This document shows, in pieces, positions 1 to 5,405 of a stretch of DNA of 12,075 bases. Source of the DNA: Pseudomonadota bacterium (GTDB lineage: Bacteria > Pseudomonadota > Alphaproteobacteria > Acetobacterales > Acetobacteraceae); NCBI GenBank assembly GCA_021841985.1, contig JAKCCP010000026.1, positions 1 through 12,075 on the forward strand, given 5' to 3'. Each line of letters begins with the position of its first letter. The stretch's first letter is position 1. Below the pieces are notes generated by a model, which was not told the origin of the DNA, did no database searches, and saw only the letters and a program-made list of their open reading frames with translations. Made by a program: the position numbers and the translations under genes.

Positions 1-584
1 TCTTGGCACGAGGCGAGCGTGAAGCGCCGGCCATCGAAGGCAAACACCGCCCGCCCGGTGACCAGCGCCTGCGCCGTGCCGCGGCGGAAATGCCCGGGCG
101 GCGAGATGCCGGGGGCGGAGACGAAGGCGACGCGCGGGACCAGGACGCGCGGGGAATGCTCCTCGCGGAACAGGATCGTGCGCGGCGTCATCAGATACAT
201 GAAGGCGGAGCCGAAACTTCCCGGAAACCGTGCCTCGCTGCCCGGCCATTCGCCGGTGCCGATGAGGTTGATGTTGGCCTCGCCATCGATCTCGCCGCCG
301 CCCAGGAAAAAAAGATCGATCCTTCCTTGGCCAGTGAGATCGAAGAGTTCCCGCGTCCCCTCGCTGAACGGATTGCCGCTGGTCTTGTGCAAAAGCGAGA
401 GCCGCGCCTCATGGCCGAGCGTCTTGACCAGAAAGCAAGCGGCGGCGGGGATCGGGCTCGCCGCGCCGACCGCGATATGGCGCGCCGGGGGGGCTGCGGG
501 GTCGAGGATCAGCCGCGCGAGGGTGGATGCGAGAAATTCCTCAGGCGCGATTTTCTCGCCATTTGCCGCGATGATCGCCATCAT
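1..584 (-). CDS. CoA-transferase family protein, beta subunit (partial, 3' end off the window)
   Basis: The frame is open from an ATG at 584 to the window edge, giving 194 codons, so the C-terminus is missing. The start overlaps the stop of the alpha subunit as ATGA, which indicates translational coupling. The product resembles GctB/IpdB-type beta subunits of class I CoA-transferases: HIAVGAASPIP (residues 36-46), then FFLGGGEIDGEANIN (92-106), then PGSFGSAF (121-128). In classical members a strand carrying the catalytic Glu (VESG-type motif) follows the first helix. Here the aligned stretch reads SLLHKTSGN (63-71), with no Glu. IpdAB-type ring-opening hydrolases of steroid degradation also lack the usual Glu, so this pair may not be a true CoA-transferase. 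A second ATG lies directly after the first. Family assignment is firm; substrate and reaction are unknown. Confidence 0.82.
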   Translation of the reverse strand, partial: MMAIIAANGEKIAPEEFLASTLARLILDPAAPPARHIAVGAASPIPAAACFLVKTLGHEARLSLLHKTSGNPFSEGTRELFDLTGQGRIDLFFLGGGEIDGEANINLIGTGEWPGSEARFPGSFGSAFMYLMTPRTILFREEHSPRVLVPRVAFVSAPGISPPGHFRRGTAQALVTGRAVFAFDGRRFTLASCQ

Positions 585-1402
585 GCCGGCGCATACTCGG
601 CCATCAGGCGCTGTTCGAGGAAGGCGGCAAACCCCTCGGCGCTGCGCGCGGCGCGGGCATAATCGCGCAGAACCGCGGCCTCGGCGGGATATTCATCGAG
701 GAGCGCGAGCGGGGAGGCGCCGCGCGGCGCGGGCGCGATGCCGGTGACATAGGCGGCGCTGATGACGCCGGGGGCGAGACGCTCATCCTCCAGCATGTCG
801 CCACTGATCCGCCGCTCGACGCTGACGAAAGAATCGCGCGCGGCATGCGCCATGGTCGCGAGTTCCCGCCGCCGCCCGACCCAGACATTGCCCGCCTCAT
901 CGGCGAGCGCCGCGTGAAACAGCGCGAAATCGGGCCTGACCGCCGGGATCAGCAGGATCGGATCGGGCTCGGCGGCGAAGGGATTGTCGATCACCCGCCA
1001 ATCCGGGCGATGGGCGAGCACGTCACTCCCGAGCACGCCACGCAGCGGCATGAAGGGGACGCCCTTTTCGGCGGCTTGCAGCGCGGTGTGGATCGCCGGA
1101 CACGTGGCGTCACGCACGATCAGGGTGCCGGCGGCGAGAGCGGCGGTGAAACGCGGCGCGGTGCCGGCCTCGCCGAGGCTGACGGCGGAGGTCTCGATCT
1201 CGGCGACACATCCCGCCCCGATCAGAAGATCGGCGAGCAACCCGCCGACCGGGACGCAAAACAGGCGCAACCCACGCGCGCGCCGCCGGATCAGCGCCAG
1301 CGTGAGCGCGACCGAGCCCAGCGAATTATCCGGCGGCAGCGCGATCAACGCGCCATCGGGCACACGAGCGGCGAGATCATCGGGCGAAAGCGCTCCGGCC
1401 AT
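581..1402 (-). CDS. CoA-transferase family protein, alpha subunit
   Basis: A 273-residue protein whose start is fixed by a strong AGGAGG Shine-Dalgarno 5 nt upstream of the ATG at 1402; the frame is open further upstream but there runs through hairpins and accC. It looks like the alpha subunit of the class I CoA-transferase superfamily: LRLFCVPVGG (45-54), GTLIVRDATCPAIHTALQAA (92-111), VPFMPLRGVLGSDV (115-128), and ARDSFVSVERRIS (188-200). These last three blocks resemble what I remember of IpdA-like proteins. The N-terminal Gly-Gly loop typical of acetate/3-oxoacid CoA-transferases is replaced by ALPPDNSLGS (21-30). It is cotranscribed with the beta subunit (4-nt overlap) and probably acts with it as a heterodimer or heterotetramer in the cytoplasm. 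It lies 161 nt downstream of accC behind a hairpin cluster, so it may form its own transcription unit. Substrate unknown. Confidence 0.85.
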   Translation of the reverse strand: MAGALSPDDLAARVPDGALIALPPDNSLGSVALTLALIRRRARGLRLFCVPVGGLLADLLIGAGCVAEIETSAVSLGEAGTAPRFTAALAAGTLIVRDATCPAIHTALQAAEKGVPFMPLRGVLGSDVLAHRPDWRVIDNPFAAEPDPILLIPAVRPDFALFHAALADEAGNVWVGRRRELATMAHAARDSFVSVERRISGDMLEDERLAPGVISAAYVTGIAPAPRGASPLALLDEYPAEAAVLRDYARAARSAEGFAAFLEQRLMAEYAPA

Positions 1403-1437
1403 GGTTTCCTCCTGCATCGATGAGGACAAGTGAAGCA

Positions 1438-1461
1438 CTTCTTTTTCTGAAGAAAAAGAAG
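1438..1461. repeat. AT-rich perfect inverted repeat (10-4-10)
   Basis: CTTCTTTTTC, loop TGAA, GAAAAAGAAG. It lies 36 nt upstream of the alpha-subunit start, in the leader of that gene, and is the first of three hairpins packed between accC and the CoA-transferase genes. It could end readthrough from accC, fold in the leader mRNA, or be part of a mobile repeat unit. Symmetry is seen directly; function is inferred. Confidence 0.7.
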
Positions 1462-1482
1462 CAAAAAGACTTTCTTCCCGTT

Positions 1483-1505
1483 GCGCGGTGCCTGCGGCAC
1501 CGCGC
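1483..1505. repeat. GC-rich perfect inverted repeat (10-3-10)
   Basis: GCGCGGTGCC, loop TGC, GGCACCGCGC: a very stable hairpin on either strand. No T-run follows on either side, so it is not a textbook intrinsic terminator, though it may still weaken transcription leaving accC. Its right arm plus one base (CGGCACCGCGC, 1495-1505) recurs at 11717-11727, beside the second copy of the AT-rich hairpin. Confidence 0.65.
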
Positions 1506-1523
1506 GTGATCGGCAAAGGGATA

Positions 1524-1565
1524 GAAGTTTTTTTGGTTCTTTTTTTACAAAAAAGAACAAACTTC
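1524..1565. repeat. Dispersed AT-rich hairpin repeat, copy A
   Basis: Inner stem GTTCTTTTTT (1536-1545), loop TAC, AAAAAAGAAC (1549-1558), 10-3-10. An outer stem GAAGTTT (1524-1530) pairs with AAACTTC (1559-1565) around a 5-nt bulge. The right outer arm runs 2 nt into the stop codon of accC, so the structure begins exactly where accC ends. The same core (AGTTTTTT, GGTTCTTTTTTT, CAAAAAAGAAC) occurs at 11735-11769. It may act as a transcript-end or mRNA-stabilising structure. Its recurrence 10 kb away also suggests a REP-like or MITE-like dispersed element. Confidence 0.75.
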
Positions 1566-2910
1566 AACTGCGGGCGACAAAGTCTTCGAGCCAATGGATG
1601 GTGTAATCGCCGGCGGCAAACTCTTTGTCCCGCACGATGCGCTGGTGCAGGGGCAGCGTCGTCTTGATGCCGTCGATGACGAATTCGTCGAGCGCGCGGG
1701 CGAGGCGGGCGATGGCCTCGGGCCGGCTCGGCGCGTGCACGATCAGCTTGGCGACCAGGCTGTCGTAATAGGGCGGCACGACATAGCCGGCATAAAGCGC
1801 CGAATCGACCCGCACGCCGGGCCCGCCGGGGGGGTGAAAGACATTGACCCGCCCCGGGGTGGGCGCGAAACTCACCGGATCCTCGGCGTTGATCCGGCAT
1901 TCGATGGCGTGGCCGGAAAAGCGGATATCCGCTTGCGTGTAGCCGAGCGGCTCGCCGGCGGCGAGGCGGATTTGTTCCTGCACCAGATCGACGCCGGCGA
2001 TCGCTTCGCTGACCGGGTGCTCGACCTGGAGCCGCGTATTCATTTCGATGAACGCGAATTGCCCGTCCTGATAGAGGAATTCGAGCGTGCCGGCGTTACG
2101 ATAGCCGAGCTGGGCGAGCGCCGACGTCACCCGCGCGCCGAGCGCATCGCGCGCCGCGGCGTCGAGCGCCGGCGAGCCGGCCTCTTCGAGCAGCTTCTGA
2201 TGGCGGCGCTGGAGGCTGCAATCGCGCTCGCCGAAATGGACGACATTCCCATGCGCATCGGCCAGCACCTGCAATTCGATATGGCGCGGGCGGTCGAGAT
2301 ATTTCTCGATATAGACCTGGTCATTGCCGAAGGCGCTGGCCGCTTCGGTGCGCGCGACCCGCCACGCCTCCTCAAGCTCGCCTTCGCTGGCCGCGACCTT
2401 CATCCCGCGCCCGCCGCCGCCGGCCGCCGCCTTGATCAGCACCGGATAGCCGATCCGCCCGGCGACCGCGCGCGCCTCTCCGAGATCGGCGATGGCGCCG
2501 TCCGAGCCCGGCACCAGCGGCACGCCGAGCCCGGCCATCGCCGTCTTGGCGGCGATCTTGTCGCCCATCATGCGGATATGCGCCGGCGCCGGCCCGATGA
2601 AGGTGAGGCCATGCGCCTCCACCATCTCGGCGAAGCGGGCGTTTTCGGAGAGGAAGCCATAGCCGGGATGGATCGCATCCGCGCCGGTGATGGCGGCGGC
2701 CGAGAGAATCGCCGGGATGTTGAGATAGCTGTCGCGAGCACTCGGCGGGCCGATGCACACACTCTCATCGGCGAGCCGGACATGCATCGCGGTGGCATCG
2801 GCGGTGGAATGGACGGCGACCGTCGGGATGCCGAGTTCGCGGCAGGCGCGCTGGATGCGGAGCGCGATCTCGCCGCGATTGGCGATCAGGATTTTGTGGA
2901 ACGAAGCCAT
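1564..2910 (-). CDS. accC: Acetyl-CoA carboxylase, biotin carboxylase subunit
   Basis: AccC carboxylates the biotin on AccB using ATP and bicarbonate, the first half-reaction of acetyl-CoA carboxylase in fatty acid synthesis. The protein is 448 residues, essentially the E. coli length. It starts with [14 protein letters not shown] (6-19). The ATP-grasp region has K118, K160 and the glycine loop [12 protein letters not shown] (161-172). The active-site segment [12 protein letters not shown] (289-300) supplies Glu289, Asn291 and Arg293, with Glu277 upstream and Arg339 in ECRINAEDP. These match the family's known metal, ATP and bicarbonate ligands by spacing. The usual EEAPSP reads EEAGSP (242-247), a minor oddity. 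The ATG at 2910 is 1 nt after the accB stop, so translation is coupled. The 3' end merges with a hairpin. Confidence 0.98.
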   Translation of the reverse strand: MASFHKILIANRGEIALRIQRACRELGIPTVAVHSTADATAMHVRLADESVCIGPPSARDSYLNIPAILSAAAITGADAIHPGYGFLSENARFAEMVEAHGLTFIGPAPAHIRMMGDKIAAKTAMAGLGVPLVPGSDGAIADLGEARAVAGRIGYPVLIKAAAGGGGRGMKVAASEGELEEAWRVARTEAASAFGNDQVYIEKYLDRPRHIELQVLADAHGNVVHFGERDCSLQRRHQKLLEEAGSPALDAAARDALGARVTSALAQLGYRNAGTLEFLYQDGQFAFIEMNTRLQVEHPVSEAIAGVDLVQEQIRLAAGEPLGYTQADIRFSGHAIECRINAEDPVSFAPTPGRVNVFHPPGGPGVRVDSALYAGYVVPPYYDSLVAKLIVHAPSRPEAIARLARALDEFVIDGIKTTLPLHQRIVRDKEFAAGDYTIHWLEDFVARS

Positions 2911-2911
2911 C

Positions 2912-3361
2912 TCAGGCGAGGATCAGCAGCGGCTCGCCGAACTCCACCGGCGCCCCGGCGGCGACGAGAATGCGGCTCACGGTCCCCGCTTTCGGCGCCT
3001 TGATCTGGTTGAAGGTCTTCATCGCCTCGATCAGCAGCAGGGTCTGCCCGGCCTCCACCGTCTGCCCGACGGTGACGAAATTCGCCGCCCCCGGCTCGGG
3101 CGCGAGATAGGCGATCCCGACCATCGGGCTCAGGACGGCGCCGGGATGCTTGGCCGGATCCTCGGGCGCGGCGGCAGGCGGGGCGGACGCTACGGCGCCG
3201 GCGGGCGCGGCGGCCTGGGCCAGCATCGCGACCGGCGCCGGCGCGCGCTTGATGCGGATGCGGCGGTCCTGCTCGGCGATCTCGATCTCGGTCAGGCCGG
3301 TCTCGCCGAGGATCGCGGCGAGCAGGCGGATCGCCGCCGGATCGAAGGGCAATTCGCTCAT
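2912..3361 (-). CDS. accB: Acetyl-CoA carboxylase, biotin carboxyl carrier protein
   Basis: A 149-residue BCCP, which carries carboxybiotin between AccC and the carboxyltransferase. Layout: an N-terminal segment (1-40) with the RRIRIKRA motif typical of AccB, a flexible Ala/Pro linker (about 41-75), then the biotinyl domain from SPMVGIAY (78-85) to the end. The biotin acceptor is Lys115 in EAMKTFNQI (112-120), and [11 protein letters not shown] closes the domain. The start at 3361 is chosen because the protein then begins MSELPFDP like other AccBs, with a GGAGGAGG ribosome site about 5 nt upstream. That ATG overlaps the aroQ stop as ATGA. The frame is open further upstream, but only in the shadow of aroQ. 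Middle gene of aroQ-accB-accC. Confidence 0.97.
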   Translation of the reverse strand: MSELPFDPAAIRLLAAILGETGLTEIEIAEQDRRIRIKRAPAPVAMLAQAAAPAGAVASAPPAAAPEDPAKHPGAVLSPMVGIAYLAPEPGAANFVTVGQTVEAGQTLLLIEAMKTFNQIKAPKAGTVSRILVAAGAPVEFGEPLLILA

Positions 3362-3810
3362 TCCGCCTCCTCCTGGAGCAATTCCGCGATCGCTTGCAGC
3401 GCGAGCGCGTAGCCGCGCGCGCCAAAGCCGCAAATCAGGCCGTTCGCCGCCTCGGACGTGTAGCTGTGGTGGCGATAGGGCTCGCGGCGGTGGATATTGG
3501 TCAGATGCACCTCGACGATCGGGCAGTCGAGGGCGAGCAGCGCGTCCATCAGCGCGATCGAGGTATGCCCGTAGCCGGCCGGGTTGATGATCACCCCGGC
3601 GGCGCGGTCGCGGCATTCCTGGACCCAGGAAATCAGCTCCCCCTCACCGTTGGTCTGGCGAAAATCAATCGCGAGATCAAGCGCTTCCGCGACTTCGGCG
3701 CAGAGCGCCTCGACATCGTCGAGGGTCGCGGCGCCGTACAGCGCGGGCTCGCGGGTGCCGAGGAGATTGAGGTTGGGGCCGTTGAGCACGGCGATCAGCG
3801 GTCTCTTCAT
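3358..3810 (-). CDS. aroQ: 3-dehydroquinate dehydratase, type II
   Basis: AroQ dehydrates 3-dehydroquinate to 3-dehydroshikimate in the shikimate pathway; type II enzymes are dodecamers of about 150-residue subunits, and this one is 150. Visible motifs are NGPNLNLLGTREP (10-22) with the lid Arg20, the catalytic Tyr25, FRQTNGEGEL (50-59), NPAGYGHTSIALMDAL (76-91) with Asn76 and His82, and EVHLTNIHRRE (100-110) with His102. All catalytic positions of the family are present. It is the first gene of the aroQ-accB-accC unit and overlaps accB by 4 nt. No Shine-Dalgarno is visible before the ATG at 3810. A 16-codon frame upstream ends in a TGA that overlaps this ATG, so coupling or leaderless translation is possible. 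Confidence 0.98.
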   Translation of the reverse strand: MKRPLIAVLNGPNLNLLGTREPALYGAATLDDVEALCAEVAEALDLAIDFRQTNGEGELISWVQECRDRAAGVIINPAGYGHTSIALMDALLALDCPIVEVHLTNIHRREPYRHHSYTSEAANGLICGFGARGYALALQAIAELLQEEAE

Positions 3811-3857
3811 GCCGGCGGCAGTAGCATGAACCGCGTCCCCGCTCCACCCATGCGCAT
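3807..3857 (-). other. Possible 16-codon leader ORF overlapping the aroQ start
   Basis: An ATG at 3857 opens MRMGGAGTRFMLLPPA and ends with TGA at 3809-3807, making an ATGA overlap with the aroQ start. Internal ATGs exist at 3851 and 3827, the latter with a GGAG some distance upstream. aroQ itself lacks a visible ribosome site, so translation of this short frame could deliver ribosomes to aroQ. In high-GC DNA such a short frame is easily due to chance. Confidence 0.18.
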
Positions 3858-4010
3858 CGAAAATGCCGGCAAGGGCGCCAAAACCCCTTGCGCCGCGGGG
3901 GGGAGGGGTCTATGTGCCGCTCCCACGCAGCAACGCACGTGCCTCTAACCTTAGTGGTTACGCAACGACGTCAAGCGTTCTGGCAATCGTCTGGTCGCTG
4001 GTTCGTTCGA

Positions 4011-4041
4011 CCGTTTCGCAACTCCGCCCGCCGTTTCGCAA
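4011..4041. promoter_or_regulatory. 11-bp direct repeat upstream of the decarboxylase gene
   Basis: CCGTTTCGCAA occurs at 4011-4021 and again at 4031-4041, exactly 20 bp start to start (about two helical turns). It lies 38 bp before the decarboxylase start codon, within the 268-bp divergent gap between aroQ and this gene. Two identical sites on one DNA face suggest a regulator-binding site, but I recognise no family. The rest of 3811-4078 holds a short palindrome TAACC-TTAGT-GGTTA (3946-3960), a run of G around 3897-3907, and no convincing -35/-10 pair that I can identify. Confidence 0.35.
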
Positions 4042-4078
4042 TAGACGGGCGCCTGTTTTTCCGGGGAGGCACGGTGCC

Positions 4079-5209
4079 ATGACGCCGAAGATCGCCCGCT
4101 ATTTGTCCGAGATCCAGCCGGCGGCGCCGTGCCTGGTCGTCGATGTCGATCGCGTCGAGGAGAATTACCGCGCGCTTCGCGCCGCCCTCCCGCTCGCGCG
4201 CATCTATTACGCCGTCAAGGCCAATCCGGCGCGCCCGATCCTGGAGCGCCTGGCGCGGCTGGAGAGCGCGTTCGACGCGGCGAGCTTCGAGGAGGTCGCC
4301 GCCTGTCTTGCCGCCGGCGCGGCACCAGAGGCGATCAGCTTCGGCAACACCATCAAGAAAGCGAGCGCCATCGCCGCCGCGCATCAAGCCGGGGTTTCGC
4401 TCTACGCCTTCGATTCGGCCGAGGAGCTGGAAAAAATCGCCCGCTGCGCGCCGGGAAGCCGGGTCTATTGCCGCATTCTGGTCGCCAATGACGGCGCCGA
4501 CTGGCCGCTTTCGCGCAAATTCGGCACCAGCGTCGCACAGGCACGCAGGCTGATGCTGCGCGCCGCCGATCTCGGGCTCGACCCCTACGGGCTCTCCTTT
4601 CACGTCGGCAGCCAGCAGAAGCACGGCGCCGCCTATGAGGCGGCGATCGGGCAGGTCGCGATGCTGTTCACCGATCTCACCGAGCGCGGGGTCGATCTCC
4701 GCATGCTCAATCTCGGCGGCGGCTTCCCGATCCCCTATCGCGAGGCGGTCCCCGGGATCGACCATTTCGCGCGGGCCATCATGCGGGCGCTGACCCGGCA
4801 TTTCGGCAACGCCCTGCCCGATATCGTCATCGAGCCCGGGCGCTTCGTGGTCGGCGATGCCGGCGCGGTGCGGAGCGAGGTGGTTCTGGTCAGCCGGCGC
4901 GACCCGGAAAGCCCGCTGCGCTGGGTCTATCTCGATGTCGGGCGCTTCGGCGGGTTCGCGGAAGCCGAGGGCGAGGCGATCCGCTATGCCATCGCGACCC
5001 CGCATGACGGCGGCGCGACCGGCCCCGTCGCGATCGCCGGGCCGACCTGCGACGGCGCCGATATTCTCTATGAGAAGGCCGACTACCGCCTGCCGCTCGC
5101 GCTCGCCAGCGGCGACGCCGTCACCCTGCTCGCGACCGGCGCCTATGTCAGCACCTATGCGAGCCAAGGCTTCAACGGCTTCGCGCCCCTGGCCGAACAT
5201 TACATCTGA
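4079..5209 (+). CDS. PLP-dependent ornithine/lysine-type decarboxylase (fold type III)
   Basis: A 376-residue enzyme of the alanine-racemase-fold decarboxylase family (ODC, LDC, DapDC), making a diamine such as putrescine or cadaverine. The PLP lysine is Lys47 in YYAVKANP (43-50). Other motifs are FDAASFEEV (65-73), His175 in SFHVGSQQ that stacks on PLP, the phosphate-binding LGGGFPIPY (212-220), EPGRF (252-256), the cross-subunit GPTCDGAD (321-328) with Cys324 and Asp325, and GAYVSTYASQGFNGF near the end. Length and GPTCDGAD favour ornithine or dual ornithine/lysine decarboxylase over diaminopimelate decarboxylase, which is usually over 400 residues. The start at 4079 follows GGGGAGG at 4063-4069 with a 9-nt spacer; upstream frame extensions lack family similarity. 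It seems to be a single-gene unit ending in a hairpin. Confidence 0.93.
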   Translation: MTPKIARYLSEIQPAAPCLVVDVDRVEENYRALRAALPLARIYYAVKANPARPILERLARLESAFDAASFEEVAACLAAGAAPEAISFGNTIKKASAIAAAHQAGVSLYAFDSAEELEKIARCAPGSRVYCRILVANDGADWPLSRKFGTSVAQARRLMLRAADLGLDPYGLSFHVGSQQKHGAAYEAAIGQVAMLFTDLTERGVDLRMLNLGGGFPIPYREAVPGIDHFARAIMRALTRHFGNALPDIVIEPGRFVVGDAGAVRSEVVLVSRRDPESPLRWVYLDVGRFGGFAEAEGEAIRYAIATPHDGGATGPVAIAGPTCDGADILYEKADYRLPLALASGDAVTLLATGAYVSTYASQGFNGFAPLAEHYI

Positions 5210-5229
5210 GCCCTCGATATCCGCACGTC

Positions 5230-5255
5230 CACCGGCGAGCGCCTGCTCGCCGGTG
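5230..5255 (+). terminator. Strong hairpin after the decarboxylase gene
   Basis: CACCGGCGAGC, loop GCCT, GCTCGCCGGTG: an 11-4-11 perfect stem 20 nt after the stop codon. No T-run follows directly, so it is either an atypical intrinsic terminator or a 3'-end protecting structure. Its place at the end of a single gene supports a transcript-end role. Confidence 0.6.
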
Positions 5256-5276
5256 CCGCGAGATGCTCGATAAATG

Positions 5277-5291
5277 ATTATATCGTATAAT
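5277..5291. promoter_or_regulatory. Small AT palindrome just upstream of the Pho box
   Basis: ATTATA, TCG, TATAAT (6-3-6). It sits in the most AT-rich stretch of the window (about 5268-5335), directly before the direct-repeat Pho box. It could be an extra operator or simply promoter AT-content. The symmetry is real but short. Confidence 0.3.
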
Positions 5292-5294
5292 TAT

Positions 5295-5312
5295 TTGTCA
5301 TAGCTTTGTCAT
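5295..5312 (+). promoter_or_regulatory. Pho box (PhoB-type binding site)
   Basis: TTGTCAT (5295-5301), AGCT, TTGTCAT (5306-5312): two identical 7-mers with 11-bp spacing, followed by AAAA. The established Pho box is two CTGTCAT-like 7-mers with a 4-bp AT-rich spacer, so this differs only at the first base of each half and in two spacer bases. It stands where a -35 box would be for the downstream porin gene, which implies activation during phosphate limitation. Binding itself is inferred. Confidence 0.75.
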
Positions 5313-5323
5313 AAAAGTTTCTT

Positions 5324-5332
5324 CATTATAGT
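5324..5332 (+). promoter_or_regulatory. Candidate -10 element of the porin promoter
   Basis: TATAGT at 5327-5332 matches the sigma-70 -10 consensus at five of six positions and begins 14 nt after the Pho box. In classical Pho promoters the gap is about 10 nt. The overlapping CATTAT (5324-5329) gives an 11-nt gap but a weaker match. A start near 5339 would give a leader of about 65 nt before the coding region. Confidence 0.45.
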
Positions 5333-5376
5333 CACGAAACCGCGAGATCAGACGACTAGGGTCCGCGTGCCTTAGG

Positions 5377-5391
5377 CCCGGCATCGCCGGG
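5377..5391 (+). other. Leader hairpin before the porin start
   Basis: CCCGGC, loop ATC, GCCGGG (6-3-6), 14 nt before the ATG at 5406. In the mRNA this would sit at the ribosome-landing site, where no clear Shine-Dalgarno is visible. It might modulate translation or stabilise the 5' end. Small and GC-rich, so chance is possible. Confidence 0.35.
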
Positions 5392-5405
5392 TCGCAACCC
5401 GCGCG

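Noticed and set aside
1536..1558. Copy A as a classical intrinsic terminator of accC
   Set aside because: The stem is mostly A-T pairs and is not followed by a T-run on the minus strand; recurrence elsewhere fits a dispersed repeat better, although some termination role is not excluded.
1403..1900. N-terminal extension of the CoA-transferase alpha subunit up to 1900
   Set aside because: The extra residues come from three hairpins and the end of accC in another frame; the strong AGGAGG site fixes the start at 1402.
1594..3003. A 469-codon plus-strand frame opposite accC
   Set aside because: accC on the minus strand has every catalytic motif. The opposite frame has no recognisable domain and is a codon-bias shadow.
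3362..3616. N-terminal extension of AccB upstream of 3361
   Set aside because: The extra 85 residues are the shadow of aroQ and resemble no AccB; the GGAGGAGG site and MSELPFDP start fit the family.
3946..3960. Palindrome TAACC-TTAGT-GGTTA upstream of aroQ as an operator
   Set aside because: Only 5-bp arms and a single occurrence; not enough to call.
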